Origin: Spirogloea muscicola
Lineage: Eukaryota; Streptophyta; Zygnematophyceae; Spirogloeales; Spirogloeaceae
DNA length: 23,503 nt
Direction: 5' to 3'
Assembly (NCBI GenBank): GCA_009602725.1
Contig: WELB01000105.1
Span: 326,959-350,461 of the forward strand
Notes under the pieces: generated by a model
Told to the model about the DNA's origin: nothing
What the model saw: only the letters and a program-made list of their open reading frames with translations
The model's database searches: none
Position numbers and translations under genes: made by a program
In this document: in pieces, positions 1 to 10,600 of the stretch
Layout of the letters: each line of letters opens with the position of its first letter
How positions within the stretch are numbered: the first letter of the stretch is position 1

Positions 1-150
1 GCCCGGCCGCATGGCCCCGGGCCCCGCGCCGGCGGGCGCGGGCGGCGCGCCACGTGCCCCGCCACCGCGTGCGCGCTGCCTCCAAGTACGACAACCCCTG
101 CGGTCTGGCGACGAGCACAGAGGCTCGGGCCTGGCAAGGAATGGCTGCTG
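1..150. other. GC-rich window edge, possible promoter or first exon of a neighbouring gene
   Basis: The first roughly 110 bases are extremely GC-rich, unlike the next 2 kb, and contain a CACGTG G-box at 51-56. The three recognised genes in this window all have equally GC-rich 5' ends, so this edge may be the promoter or first exon of a gene lying mostly outside. A plus-strand ATG at 11 and a minus-strand ATG at 10-12 both open short Ala/Pro/Arg-rich frames, but neither can be confirmed. No product is assigned. Confidence 0.3.
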
Positions 151-185
151 CCGGTGCAATTCAAGCGGCTGTTCGAAAATTTAAA

Positions 186-312
186 AAAAAACAGCTCTTC
201 CAGATTCAGCAATGGCTGTGAGAGGCCAGCCCAAAGAAGCGCGGCCAGATTGACTGGTGGCTGGGAAAGGCCTGCCCAAAGGAATGGACAAGGTCTGAGG
301 GAGCCTGAGTGC
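186..312 (+). repeat. Dispersed hairpin repeat, left copy (two hairpin cores)
   Basis: Two hairpin cores lie here: 214-232 (GGCTGTGAGAGGCCAGCCC) and 259-277 (GGCTGGGAAAGGCCTGCCC). The second is followed by CCAAAGGAATGGACAAGGTC. The segment at about 228-312 reappears in inverted orientation at about 16920-17005 with only a few differences, including the stretch that joins the two cores (GCGGCCAGATTGACTGGTGG). It is a member of the hairpin family that fills the right half of the window. Confidence 0.8.
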
Positions 313-364
313 GACCGACTAGGACTAAGACATCAGCCAGGGAACGCCAGCCCAGTAAAAGGAA

Positions 365-510
365 GCGGCTGCTGATATGAAAGAATTGGCTGTGAAATGC
401 CAGCCAGATGCATACAGGTGTTCATGACGGAGCCAAAGGCTAGGCAGACAGGGCGCCCTCAATACCCCCGTGTCAGCAGTAGGAAGTCAGATGAGCTGAG
501 GGGAGGAAGA
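365..510 (+). repeat. Dispersed repeat R2, left copy
   Basis: This stretch begins GCGGCTGCTGATATGAAA and contains a hairpin core at 388-405. It then has a block including CAGACAGGGCGCCCTC and CCCGTGTCAGCAGTA, and ends in GAGCTGAGGGGAGG. The same order of blocks, in the same orientation, occurs at 10956-11109, on the other side of the gene block. A shorter copy covering only the first 60 bases is at 1681-1741. No coding capacity was recognised. Confidence 0.75.
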
Positions 511-947
511 GCAAAAGAGGTGAAAGAGAGTAAGCTCACCAAAGAAAAATCCCGTGTATTTGAAACAAGCGAAGGCCAAGTGGCCAATCACGAAGGCAAG
601 CACATCTGAAGACTTACATGACCTACAGCAGGTTGACCCGCTCAGTAACCACGGGTCAAAACATAAAGGTCACTGATCGATGCCTGGATACTAGGTGTCA
701 GATACGAAGCCCTTCTGCCGCCAACTAGAGCTCGCCCAGCTTTCTGGTGCAAAGCATTAGCCTGAACACGCCGCAAACAGGCCGAAACTCGTCGTCGCAA
801 GAACGACAGACATGCAGCTGGCAAGCCCATCTCAGCCGGAAACACATCTGCACGTCCTGTGTAGCCTAGATTGGCAATATTCCGAACGAAAGTGTGGAAA
901 CGAGGACCCAGATGGCCAAAGATGTCGACTGCCGCTGAAGAGGGAGT
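511..947. other. No gene recognised
   Basis: Short frames exist on both strands here, the longest being a 124-codon minus-strand frame at 642-1016. None resembles a known protein, has a supporting splice context, or shows the GC-rich composition of the real first exons. No clear repeat was identified inside it. Confidence 0.5.
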
Positions 948-993
948 GGGCTGGAAATGCCAGCCGGGTGCATACAGTGGTGCATACAGTGGC
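948..993 (+). repeat. Hairpin core with a short tandem duplication
   Basis: The hairpin core at 948-966 reads GGGCTGGAAATGCCAGCCG. It is followed directly by two tandem copies of a 13-base unit, GTGCATACAGTGG, at about 968-993. The first copy resembles the GATGCATACAGGTGTTC sequence that follows the hairpin in repeat R2, so this is a diverged family member. Confidence 0.6.
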
Positions 994-1680
994 TTGGTAG
1001 TGGTGTCGCATTCCAACCTCGCCCGCGGGCACTGCGACGGCCCCTGACCCGTGCTTGGACATGGACATTGACCCTCTGACTACTCCTGACTGCCGTGCGA
1101 ACAGCCCGAAGTCAGCTTGGTGCCTGTGACCTCTCACTTCTCGCATTCACATGAAGTACGTCTGGTGTCGTCGATGTACAACGTCCAAGTGCCGCAAAAG
1201 CTCAGACGAGGAGGAGATGACGTTTTGCGTGGCACACAGCAGATCTCAGATAGGACGCTGTTGCTAGAGTGTACTGTCATACCTAGGTTTGATTGATTGT
1301 GGGATCCAAGTACAAGTCATGCAGGCGGCGAGTTGGATACACACAAGCAACCACATAGGATGATGAGATGGAAACGAAGGCATCAACACTTGCATGTCCC
1401 TGCTGAAGTTCCAGCTTCTGCAGGTGCAACTTGCAAGAAAGACGATGTTGATTGGAGCTGGAATGGCTGAGGATGTTTTGTGTTGCCGCAGTGCATTTTC
1501 TTGCGCCAACTCTATGCAGATTTGTCAAACACTCATGCATCGGGGTGCAAGAAATACTCCACAAGCGCGGCAGTTGCGGCTCTTTCCAGATCACGAAGTG
1601 CATGTCAGTCTAGCCTATCTCTAAGACAGTGTGAGCAGTGCCTATGTGCATATGCGTACAACGTATTAAGAAAGAAGGAT
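994..1680. other. No gene recognised
   Basis: Overlapping frames of 76 to 118 codons occur on both strands between 1264 and 1836. Their translations are not recognisable, overlap one another in several frames, and run into the repeat at 1681. I see no gene or conserved site here. Confidence 0.5.
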
Positions 1681-1741
1681 GCGGCTGCTAATATCAAAAG
1701 AGCGGCTGTAAAAGCCAGCCAGATGCATACAGGTGTTCACG
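1681..1741 (+). repeat. Dispersed repeat R2, partial copy
   Basis: It begins GCGGCTGCTAATATCAAAAG, includes a hairpin core at 1704-1720 (GGCTGTAAAAGCCAGCC) and continues AGATGCATACAGGTGTTCA. It matches the first 60 bases of the copies at 365 and 10956 and then diverges. Confidence 0.7.
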
Positions 1742-2142
1742 TATTTGAGAAACTTCATCAGAAACCCACAGAGCAAAGGCAGCTAGAAGAATCTGACTCA
1801 TCAAAGCTTGCGTGGGTTGCAGAGAAGGACATGTGATCCACACAGGCCTTGCTTGTAACGGCAAGTGATTGCTTCAAAAGACTGGTCAGCTCCTGCTACT
1901 TTGTCAGTGAGTCACCAAGAAACGATCCAGATTCAGTACTAGAAAAAGGTATGTACAGATATCTCCAGAAAGCGAAGGCATTAAGCAGGCACCAATCTGC
2001 TAAATCGGACTAAGTTGTCCACTGTGCTGTTCAGAATGATATCGTGCGAAGCTGCATACGCAGCCGACCAGTGTCGCAGGAGTGCGATGGAGTGAATGAC
2101 AACAATCAGCTATAGTGAACGAGGTTGATGGGCTACGAGCAA
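1742..2142. other. 3' flank of the pyruvate decarboxylase gene
   Basis: This is AT-richer sequence directly downstream of the minus-strand stop codon at 2143-2145 and should contain the 3' untranslated region. The minus strand shows no TGTAA, the usual polyadenylation signal of many chlorophytes, within about 350 bases of the stop, so the cleavage site cannot be placed. Confidence 0.4.
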
Positions 2143-5100
2143 CTACTGAGGGTTGGGTGGCCGGCTGTTTGCTGCGGAGACACGGGACCCCCACTCCAGG
2201 AGGTCACGACTTGTGTCGTCCTTGTGGCAGATAACTTCAATGAAGCAAAGGTGGTCTGCCTTCTCCTGGGCTGTCTTCATGCTATCAACAAGCTGCTGCT
2301 CCGTCCTCACCTGCAGACGCGTTCAACAAGAGACATTGGTGCTTCGTGTGTCACTTGGAGTCTTATGTATACGTGCAGCATGAGCCACATCGCGCAAGCA
2401 GCATGGACATAATCACAGACAAAATGGCAGTTCTAGAAAAAATCCGCCAATAGATGTGGAGGTAAGGGAGCCAAACATGAGAGGGGAACAGGGACCCTTG
2501 GATTCTGAATAAATCATTGTTACTTAGCAGCCCTAAAACTGCATCTCTTCAAGTTACTGTGAGGGCCTGCAAGACAACGAGCATGACCAGCAATAGTCTT
2601 GCTGAATCCAACCTGTGCAGTCCAGCATTTTCCTTCGCCGTTGCAGAATGCATCAATCACAGCAGCGTAATTCCAATTCTTCACCACGTTGTACGGGCCA
2701 TCATGGATCTCAACCTCAATGGTGTAGCCACCATTGTTGATCAAGAATATGATTGTCCTCTGATTGTTCTTGATCATTGTCGACACATCCTGACAAGTCA
2801 CCTGGCTTGAGACGAACTCACTGCTCTTGCTTAGCTTGGAGCATAATGTGGTGATGAGATGAGCCTATAAGGCCTTCAGAAGACCAGTGAATGCCCGTTG
2901 AAGGATTGATACGATATGAGAACTAGCACCAGAGCAGCTGACCTGAAAGCTGCCGTCGCCAATGCATGCAATCAAGCGCTTGTTGGACGCAGCTTGTCCG
3001 TAACCCAAAGTTGCTCCAACAGCCCACCCTATCGAACCATACTGCATCTGGAACTCATACCTGCGCAATAGCACAATGCATGTCTAGCATTCCCTGAGAG
3101 GAGTTTTGGTAATGCTCAAGCATTACTCAAGGCATACTAAATCAGGTAGGCACTTGCAAGATTGCGATCATTGCAACTAAATCAAACAAGAATCAGTAGC
3201 CCAATTTCAGAACCAAGCCCTGGCTGGTAAGCAATCGTTAGAAGCTGTCCACTGGACTTTGTGATACTGATCATATTGCATATTGACCTGCTCAACGGAC
3301 CGGTGTGCGATGGCAAGAAGGCATATGCTATCATCGACCAGCAAACGAAGAAAAATAACACACCCGCAGCCCTTGGGCAATTTGAGCTTCTGGCAATTGA
3401 ACCAGGAGTCGCCAGTCTCTGCCAGGACGGAGTTGTCGCCAGTTAACATCCTCTGCCAGATGGATCACCAGAGCTTCAGATGCAGCAGCTGATGTGTTCA
3501 TAGCGGACTGGCGAAAAGCAACTGCAGTGGCAAGGAAAGCTTGACAACTGGACAGCTCAATACTAACAATCGAGTGAGAATTTAAGCTCAACCTGTATGT
3601 GATCAAAGAGCACGTTGACGCGGATAGGGGAAGCTTGGTCGGACTTGATTGGTGTTCCCGGCGGAATGTAGATCCTCTCAAAGTTCTCATATGCTGTTTC
3701 ATTCTTCTTCAGCTTCTTGGCGAGCCCTGCCAGGAAGTCTGCCATCAGGACACATCCAAATGTAGGGCCTCCTGCTATTGTCACCCGTTCTGGCTCCACC
3801 AATATCATCTTCTCGCGCTTGATAAGCAAAGAGTAGCCCACAGAACTGCACTACATTGCAACCGTTGCCACATGTCACTGGAAGCTCCGCCATTACACTA
3901 GGTAATATGATGTGACGGCAACATCTCTCTGTTCTGTGGCACGTTCCTCGGCCAAGAAGTGCCATCACTCAAGGGACTGAAAGCAGTGGCACCTTGCCGC
4001 TGCGATCATTACCTTCTGAATCAGATATACCCGCACCCAGAAAGAGTGACGCAAAATATTGTTGGTCCAAGCATGTAACCTTGCACCTTAGAAATGGACC
4101 ACGACGACTTGGGCTATAAAAAAAAACAGCATGACACGGTGATTGGCTTGCTGACCAGTCTCACCTGTAGTCATTGAATATGGGCCCCGCAAAGAGATAG
4201 GCGTCAGCCGACTCAACGATCTCGACACAAAATGGCGTGCTGATGGCGCCCCAGTAGGTACCGATGAAATGCGGATGCTCCTCTGAGAAGAGGCCTTTAG
4301 CTGCCGGCATGACGGCAACCGGGTAGCCAGACGCATCCGCCAGCTGCAGGAAGGCGTCCTGAGCCCGGCTGCACCGCATCTTGGAGCCGCCGACGAGAAC
4401 TGGCTTCTTGGCTGCATTCAGAAAGGAGGCGGCGATGTTGACAGCCGCCTCCAGGCTCTCCTGGTTACTCGACCTGCAGGGCATCAGCCAACCCAGAATC
4501 TGAGTTGGCAATGCTGACAGAGGTCTTGACAAAGAAATGGGCAATCTGGAATTATTCGTTCCCATAAAGGGTGCACTTGATAGGCTGTGGGTCAGGGGTA
4601 AATGTAACAGCCAGTGGCCGGGTTACCCAAAGACACCTCTTTGTTAGCGCATAGGGGACAGGCTGTGTCCTGAAGCTCGCGTGCGGGAGCCCAGCAATGT
4701 TACAGCTGACGCTGATGTATACTGGCTTGCTCTCCTTGACCGCGACAGCGATGGCATGGTCCACTTGCGCGTGCGCGTCCTCCAGGTTGCTGATGACCAC
4801 CTTTGCCACAGCAGCCAACCGACCCCGGTTAGCGCACCCTGTTTTGGCCCTCACGGGCGAACGCTTCTAACAGTGGTGGTGCGTGGTCCTGTCCCTGAGG
4901 CTGCACCAACCTGGTGCGCAGTGACCTGCTGGAAGCAGCGAAACTCCTGGCTGAAGTCTGCCAGGCCAATGGTGTGGTGCAGGATGCGGTTGGTGCCAAA
5001 GTCGTTGGAGTTGGGCCCTCCGACGATGCAAATGACTGGGAGGCTCTCGCTGTACGCGCCGGCGATGGCGTTGATGACGCTCAGGCCGCCCACTGTGAAG

Positions 5101-5951
5101 GTGACGACAACGCACCCAATGCCCTGCCAGCACGTGTGCGCGCATTGCGCTTGGTTCACTATCTGCATTGCGGCCAAGCCGACAGAGAGTGCGACAACAT
5201 GTCGTAGCGTGCCTGTGGCACTCTGCGCAGCCACGTTGACAGCCGCTGCGAGGTACAACCATAGTATGCGCCACGAGCTTCACCAACAGCCTGCTGTGCC
5301 CAATTGCGGCAAGCTACACAGGCCGGACCGCACTGGCATGTGGGCTTCACATGTGGCAGCGCGCAAAGCTGAGGAGGTCGCCAATGCCGGCGTAGTGTCG
5401 GAGGTGGGTGGTGGATCGGTACCTTGACGCGGGCGTAGCCGTCGGCGGCGTACCCGGCGTTGAGCTCGTTGCAGCAGCCGACCATGGTCAGCCGCGGCTC
5501 GTCGATGAGCTGCGCAGGCCAAGGAGGGCGACGCCGCGGGTCATCGCGGCCTCGCCTGGCCCGCTTCCAGCCACGGCCAAGGCGGCGGCACGTCCGGCCC
5601 TCCACTTGCCCGCTCTCGCTCATGGCTGCCGCCGTCGACTGGACGTACGTGGGTCCCGGGCCCGGACTCGATAGCCAATTTGGCAATGGGGATCGCAAGC
5701 TCGGACCTGATCCAGCAGCACGAGGTTGAAGTCCCCGGGCACCGTGAAGAAGTCCCGCACGCCCACCTGCCCGCCGCCGCCGCCGCCGCCGCCGCTGCCG
5801 CAGTGAGCCAATGCGCCGCCGCCTACTTGGCCCGCGGCGGGCGGCGATCCCGGCACCGCCCGAGAGGAGGCCCTCGGCCGCGCCGCACCTCGACGAGGCG
5901 CGAGGCGATGTGGTGCCCCAGCGTGCGCGGCTTCTCGCCCGCGGCGTCCAT
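2143..5951 (-). CDS. PDC: Pyruvate decarboxylase, complete 11-exon gene (570 aa)
   Basis: It is a thiamine-diphosphate enzyme converting pyruvate to acetaldehyde and CO2, the first step of ethanol fermentation, normally cytosolic. Exons, in transcript order: 5951-5889, 5766-5707, 5509-5423, 5123-4911, 4800-4637, 4473-4165, 3845-3593, 3452-3364, 3060-2943, 2801-2613, 2310-2143. They sum to 1713 bases with every intron GT-AG and all phases agreeing. The length matches plant PDCs (about 560 to 610 aa). Visible landmarks: PGDFNL with Asp33 and catalytic [14 protein letters not shown] with Glu56; the His119-His120 pair in ILHHTIG; the [10 protein letters not shown] stretch; GDGSFQ starting at Gly447 and INNGGYTIE with Asn475 and Glu481, forming the cofactor and Mg-binding motif; and a plant-type C terminus. 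The start ATG follows a GCC run, giving a strong GCCGCCATGG context, and there is no targeting peptide. The gene is divergent from the small membrane protein at 6573. Family knowledge supports the function; expression conditions are inference. Confidence 0.97.
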
Positions 5952-5978
5952 GGCGGCGGCGGCGGCGGCGGCGGCGGC
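5952..5978 (-). repeat. (GCC)9 microsatellite in the PDC 5' leader
   Basis: On the minus strand nine GCC triplets run straight into the PDC start codon, so the initiation context is made by the microsatellite itself. A second, shorter run of GCC-type triplets lies at about 5771-5800 inside PDC intron 1. Such tracts vary in length easily. An effect on translation is inference. Confidence 0.9.
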
Positions 5979-6258
5979 GTTGAGTGCTGCGGTCAGCAGC
6001 GAGGCCGGGGGGTGGACTTCGGTGGACGCGTGGCAGCGGGGGAGCTGCTGAGGACCATTGCTACTAGGGGCCTGTTTACACTTGGTCGGGCGGTCGCGTC
6101 CCGGGGTACGTGTCGCGCGTTGTATAGAGCGAACGGCTTTAGAGCCTTGCCCGCCCGGTCGCGGTCACCCGCCACGACGGCACCACATCGGATGCTGACC
6201 AGGACGACATTTGCCCCCGTTAAGGAGGAAACGGCGCCGTGTGCCACGAGGGCGGTCG

Positions 6259-6292
6259 AAATCGGGCCCTCCTCCCGAGGAGGGCCCGATTT
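6259..6292. repeat. Near-perfect 34-bp palindrome in the divergent promoter
   Basis: Two 16-base arms, 6259-6274 and 6277-6292, are exact reverse complements around a 2-base centre (CC). The first arm begins AAATCGGGCCC and the second ends GGGCCCGATTT. The centre, about 6275.5, is 13 bases from the exact midpoint (6262) between the two divergent start codons. It could act as a symmetric protein-binding site or form a cruciform, or it could be a chance or mobile-element remnant. Confidence 0.85.
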
Positions 6293-6572
6293 TGACAACC
6301 CCCCCTTTCCCCCGCGGAACCCGCCCGAAAAGAAACAGCTCACCGTCCCCCCGCAAAATCCCGACGATATTTCAAAATACACGTCCGCAAGTGCAGGCGG
6401 TCTCGGCCTCCGTGGCCGCGACCCCCGCTCTGACGGGGCGGTCAATGAGACCGTGACCACCTGACTGAGTGCAAATAGGCCCTGAAGAGAAACAGCTCTA
6501 TTTCTCGCCGGTTGACCATAATGACGGCTCATTCACACCTTCATCGAAGCTTGCCCGTGACCATTGGCCGCC

Positions 6573-7043
6573 ATGGCGCAGGTCGTCGCCGCCGCCGCAG
6601 CCGGAGCCGCCGCCGTCGCCGTCACGGCGAGGCTGCGGCCGATCCCGGCGCTCGGGAGCACCCGATGGGCCGCGGCGCCGGTCAATGCAGCGGCGGCGAC
6701 GGCGTCGGCGGCTAAGCCGAGCTTCGACAGGGGGTCGGCAGCCGGGCGCTCGGCGGCTGTGATGGCGCCTCGGCGCGAAAGCCGACGGCGGCAGCGGCGG
6801 TGGCAGGCCACGCCGAAGCCGGGCAAGGAGGGATCCGGCGAGCCCGGCGGCGCCGACGGCGGGCCGCGCGAGGGCTTCGACCGCGCGGTGGAGGGCGTGG
6901 AGGGCTTCCTGGGGCGCTCCTTTGGCGGGCCACTGTGGTGGGCCGTCCTCCTCGTCTCGCTCGCGGCCTTCGGCGGCGGCTACGCCTACCTGCTCGTCAC
7001 GGAGGCCGGCGACATCCCCATCCTCAACGGGCCTCTCCGCTGA
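6573..7043 (+). CDS. Small single-pass membrane protein, likely organelle-targeted (156 aa), function unknown
   Basis: It is a single-exon frame from an ATG in an excellent context (GCCGCCATGGCG) to TGA at 7041-7043. The in-frame TTG upstream at 6564 is not needed. Residues 1-80 are rich in Ala, Arg and Ser with almost no acidic residues, as in plastid or mitochondrial transit peptides; a basic cluster lies at about 66-77. A Gly/Pro-rich linker follows (81-100), then an acidic helix-like stretch (100-114), one hydrophobic segment at about 120-142 starting PLWWAVLL, and a short tail ending NGPLR. I do not recognise the family. The composition is very GC-rich, like the first exons of the neighbouring genes. 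It shares a divergent promoter with PDC. Confidence that it is a gene comes from the start context, the targeting-plus-membrane architecture and the position; membership of a known family is not claimed. Confidence 0.72.
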   Translation: MAQVVAAAAAGAAAVAVTARLRPIPALGSTRWAAAPVNAAAATASAAKPSFDRGSAAGRSAAVMAPRRESRRRQRRWQATPKPGKEGSGEPGGADGGPREGFDRAVEGVEGFLGRSFGGPLWWAVLLVSLAAFGGGYAYLLVTEAGDIPILNGPLR

Positions 7044-7647
7044 CCAGGACAAGGCCGTCACCCCTCTTCCATTGGCGGCTGCAGCCAGGCGCCGCTAAGG
7101 CTGCCGCCGTGCTGCGAAGTGCTCCGCCGCTAGGCTCCAGGTCTTGCTGAGCGCCGGCTCGTCTTCTGTGAAAGGCAAGCAGACTGGTCGTGATGATTGA
7201 GGGGCCTATGTCAGTCACGTATTTGTAGAGCACGCCGCCATGAAGCCGGCATCAGGGCCCATTTTTCAGTCTGGCCGGAGTGGCCTTCAGTGCTGCCTCC
7301 TGGCAAGCTCACTGCCTGTACACGCCACGCATCAAGCCTGCGGCAAGCAAGGCTCGGGCGCTTGGATTGCCACTTAAAGTAGACATCAGCGAAGCCCGGA
7401 GTTGCAGGTAATTGCTCATTCTGAGGGGCTCACCATTGCAGCAAATAGCTAATAGACGACGTCACATCTAACCAAGTCTTGCGTGCTGATGGACACTCTG
7501 CGAGGTCCCCCCAATATAATGAAGACAAGGACAACAGCTTGACGGCTTTGTGGCGTCCAGACTTACCTTGGCGCACACGGCTTCACGGCAGCTAGTATCA
7601 GATGCTGCTAATCTCGTACGAGACCGCAAGGTGCTACCAAAGCAGTA
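7044..7647. other. Intergenic region between convergent genes
   Basis: It lies between the stop of the plus-strand membrane-protein gene and the stop of the minus-strand SDR gene, so it should hold both 3' untranslated regions. Small open frames (7024-7233 minus, 7197-7382 plus) are unsupported. Nothing else was recognised, and none of the dispersed hairpin repeats is present. Confidence 0.5.
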
Positions 7648-10600
7648 CTAGGACTCCTTATTTCCTCGGGAGCCCGAGAACAGGAGGCTGGTATCATACA
7701 TGCCCTTCTCTCCGTGCTTCAGGGCTTTCATTCGGCTTGGCCCAATCTACAGAGGCAGCGTATGCAAGAAACAGTGCCAGTCAACATGCTGCTCAGCTGT
7801 TACAAGTTGACCTCAATAGGATGCATCCATGTGCATATACAAGCATTGCCTACCATGTCGTCTAAGCCACAGCCATGCTATCCCGCAATGAGGATAACAG
7901 GGGGTGCGCATCTGTAATCCGAAGTTGAATAAATGCTTACCCGCTTCATGAGGATGTGGCTCAACCATGGTAGGTACTGGTCAACGTACATGAAGAAGAG
8001 GACAGGCTGCATACAAATGGGAGGGTCATCTTGACTTGATGCTCGCAAGTATTCAGCTAACTCCCGAAGGACAAATTTGTATTTTACCAGAATCAGGATT
8101 GCGTTTGTTGCGACGTTGCAAATTCCAGGCGTTGGCAACTTATAAGCATCGAGGATGACCATTCTAGACAGCCTTCAGTACTACACTGCACCATGCAGCA
8201 ACCGCATCTTCAGTACTGGAGCAGGCTACGATTGCAATGCGTCTCACATGCCGGGAGATCCAAGCCTCTTCTACACCATGACCAGTTGCAGCAGTGATAA
8301 GCTCAGCACAACGCTCCACCGTCATTCGTGTCTGTTGTGATACACAAGGAAACTGCTCAGTGCTACTTAATCCGAAATGCAGTACATGTGGAAGCAACTG
8401 GAACTAACAGGAGAAAGATCCTAGAGATTCTTATGCACGACGACTGCTTAGCAGTCATGAGCTGCCTCCTAGTACTTAGGCAGGTACATCGTGTATGTAA
8501 ATGACGGGATGTCTGAAGTCAAGTACACGCACTGTTTGCATGCACTGAGCACTCGGTGACATTCAAGAGCATGACCTTGTCAGTATCTGGCTCGGCACTT
8601 GCGGCGATGGGGCCTGGACACAAAATCGTCACTCCAACGCCCTGCTTGCATACCTGCATCATTGTGAAATCACAAATACTGGCCAACATTGACCAAATGA
8701 CAAAGGGCCATGGACAGACTCTGCATGAGTTGCAAGGATGCCAACATGCACAAGCAACACACTTCAGACTCACTGAGTAGGTTACAGTAAGATACCTCAT
8801 AGCGAAGAGTTCTGAAGTAGCCATTCAAGGCATGTTTAGTAGCAGCGTAGGCACCTTGGGCTGGAGATGGCACCTTTCCTGCTGCACTGCTCACCTGTGC
8901 TACACAGGCAACAAGTCCCTCACTGGGGCATCACTGCCTTAATGTTTCAGCACCATGCAGAGCCAGAGGCTACAAGTCACATAGAAATTGCATAATGTGC
9001 AGGTCAATTCACTACAGACAAGGAAATCCCAATGCCGAATAGCAGATCTGTAGCCCATGGGCTAATCTGTGTAGTTTTACTATGTCTGCATCGTCCCGCG
9101 ACCCACCACAACAATACGACCAGTCGCCTTCTGAAGCATGCCTGGAAGAGCTGCACGGGTGACAGCAATTGTACCGAAGACATTGACAGCAAACATTGCC
9201 TGTGGCATGGGTCATGCTTGATTAGAGGATGCAGCTTCTTTGTGCTCCGCTACACCAAGTTCTGAGGGTGACCTGCTTGTGGATTGAGGCAGTGCTCAGG
9301 AAATTTCAAGCATTTTGCTAAGCGTTGGAAGAACAAGTTAAGGCTGCTCAATGTAGCAAAACAGACTTGTCAGACTATAAACATTTCGATCGTGCAAAAT
9401 ACCTTAAGAGTCTCCTCTGGTGTGTCAATGCAAGCAATTTTCTGCATAGCGACAGGACAACTGATACATAAGGTCACATTATTATAAGGCAGAGGTTGAT
9501 TGAAGCTAGCAACTCAGCTGAATGCCTTAGCGGGCTTGCAAGCAGACAAGATGATGGCGGGCAGCCCCTGATGGACTAAACAGCACAGTCAAGTTCAAAT
9601 TGCAGAAGTACTGGGCGAGCATATGCAGCATTGTGGATGAGGTAATCTATCCCTCTGCCTCCGGACACGGCCTCAGCTTGGTGGACTGCTTCCTTGATTG
9701 ATGCATCATCCGCTGCCAAATCGAATGAGACTATCTCAACTTGATCGGGTGCATATTTCCCTGCAATGTAAGGCAACAAGACAAACGTCACACACCGCTT
9801 TGGCTTGCAAACATGCAGACATCTTGCAATTCAGAAGGAGCTCCTGATACACGAGGGGTCTGATCCACAGAGATTGCCAGCTTCATTATGGAACTCTTGA
9901 CGGAGGAGTTCGAAGTGCCCTATGGAGCTACTGCAATGTATACTGACAACTATGCCTACACTCTACTCTGATGACCTGTGCATTGGCTCTTCACGTCCAA
10001 CAGCTCTTTCTCCCTTCTTGAGGACAAAATGAGTCTTGCTCCTGCCCTTGCAAAGTCCTTCGCCAAAGCAAGCCCTGCAGGCACCTCATGCAGCAATTAG
10101 AATGACATTGTGCCTATTACCAATTGCCGGCTGCAGCAATTGCTATCACAAATGCATGAATGTCACAGATTAAAGCTCTGAGGCTGCTCGAGACTCTCCA
10201 ATATGACAAGGTACCTATCCCCTGGCTGGCGCCAGTCAACCAGACAACCTGCGTCAAGTCCACAAAGTGAGACTTTCAAAACAGGGCAAGTTGCCTCGGG
10301 TAATTATCACATCTGGTCAGGCAAGGATGCAGCTGTGGGCTTGGAGGGGGTCCTCGAATCACTAGCTAGGAAGGGGGTTCTTAGACATGTCATGATTGCT
10401 AGTGAGCATACAGTGCCTTAATCAGAAGTCCAACTACCGACGTCCCTTGTTATGGATGCAGTGCACCTTGCCATCAAAGGCGTTGGGAGGCAGCCGTCCC
10501 TTTTGCAGGAGTGTCAAGTCAGCTGCAAGGCCACACATCCATGGACAGTAAGCCCACATCGTCTTCCTCTTGCCGGCACTCCAGCCAGATTGTCAACAAC

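Larger units (their letters stand above)
5952..6572. promoter_or_regulatory. Divergent promoter region between PDC and the small membrane-protein gene
   Basis: The 621 bases between the two start codons must hold both promoters. The region is GC-rich near each start, and the sequence AAACAGCTC occurs twice on the plus strand (about 6334 and 6490). The strongest element is the palindrome at 6259-6292. No convincing TATA box was placed. Several open frames cross this region (for example 5811-6464 plus), but they start inside the antisense of PDC exon and intron sequence and are compositional artefacts. Confidence 0.6.

Noticed and set aside
4681-5427. 248-codon plus-strand open frame
   Set aside because: It lies entirely antisense to PDC exons 4 and 5 and introns 3 and 4. 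The minus strand has clear homology and exact splice phases, so this frame is a shadow of GC-rich coding sequence.
5811-6464. 217-codon plus-strand open frame over the divergent promoter
   Set aside because: It starts inside PDC intron 1, runs antisense through PDC exon 1 and crosses the promoter palindrome. The translation is low-complexity Arg/Ala/Pro sequence produced by high GC.
6498-7061. 187-codon minus-strand open frame
   Set aside because: It is antisense to the small membrane-protein gene. The plus-strand frame has a far better start context and a sensible targeting-plus-membrane architecture.
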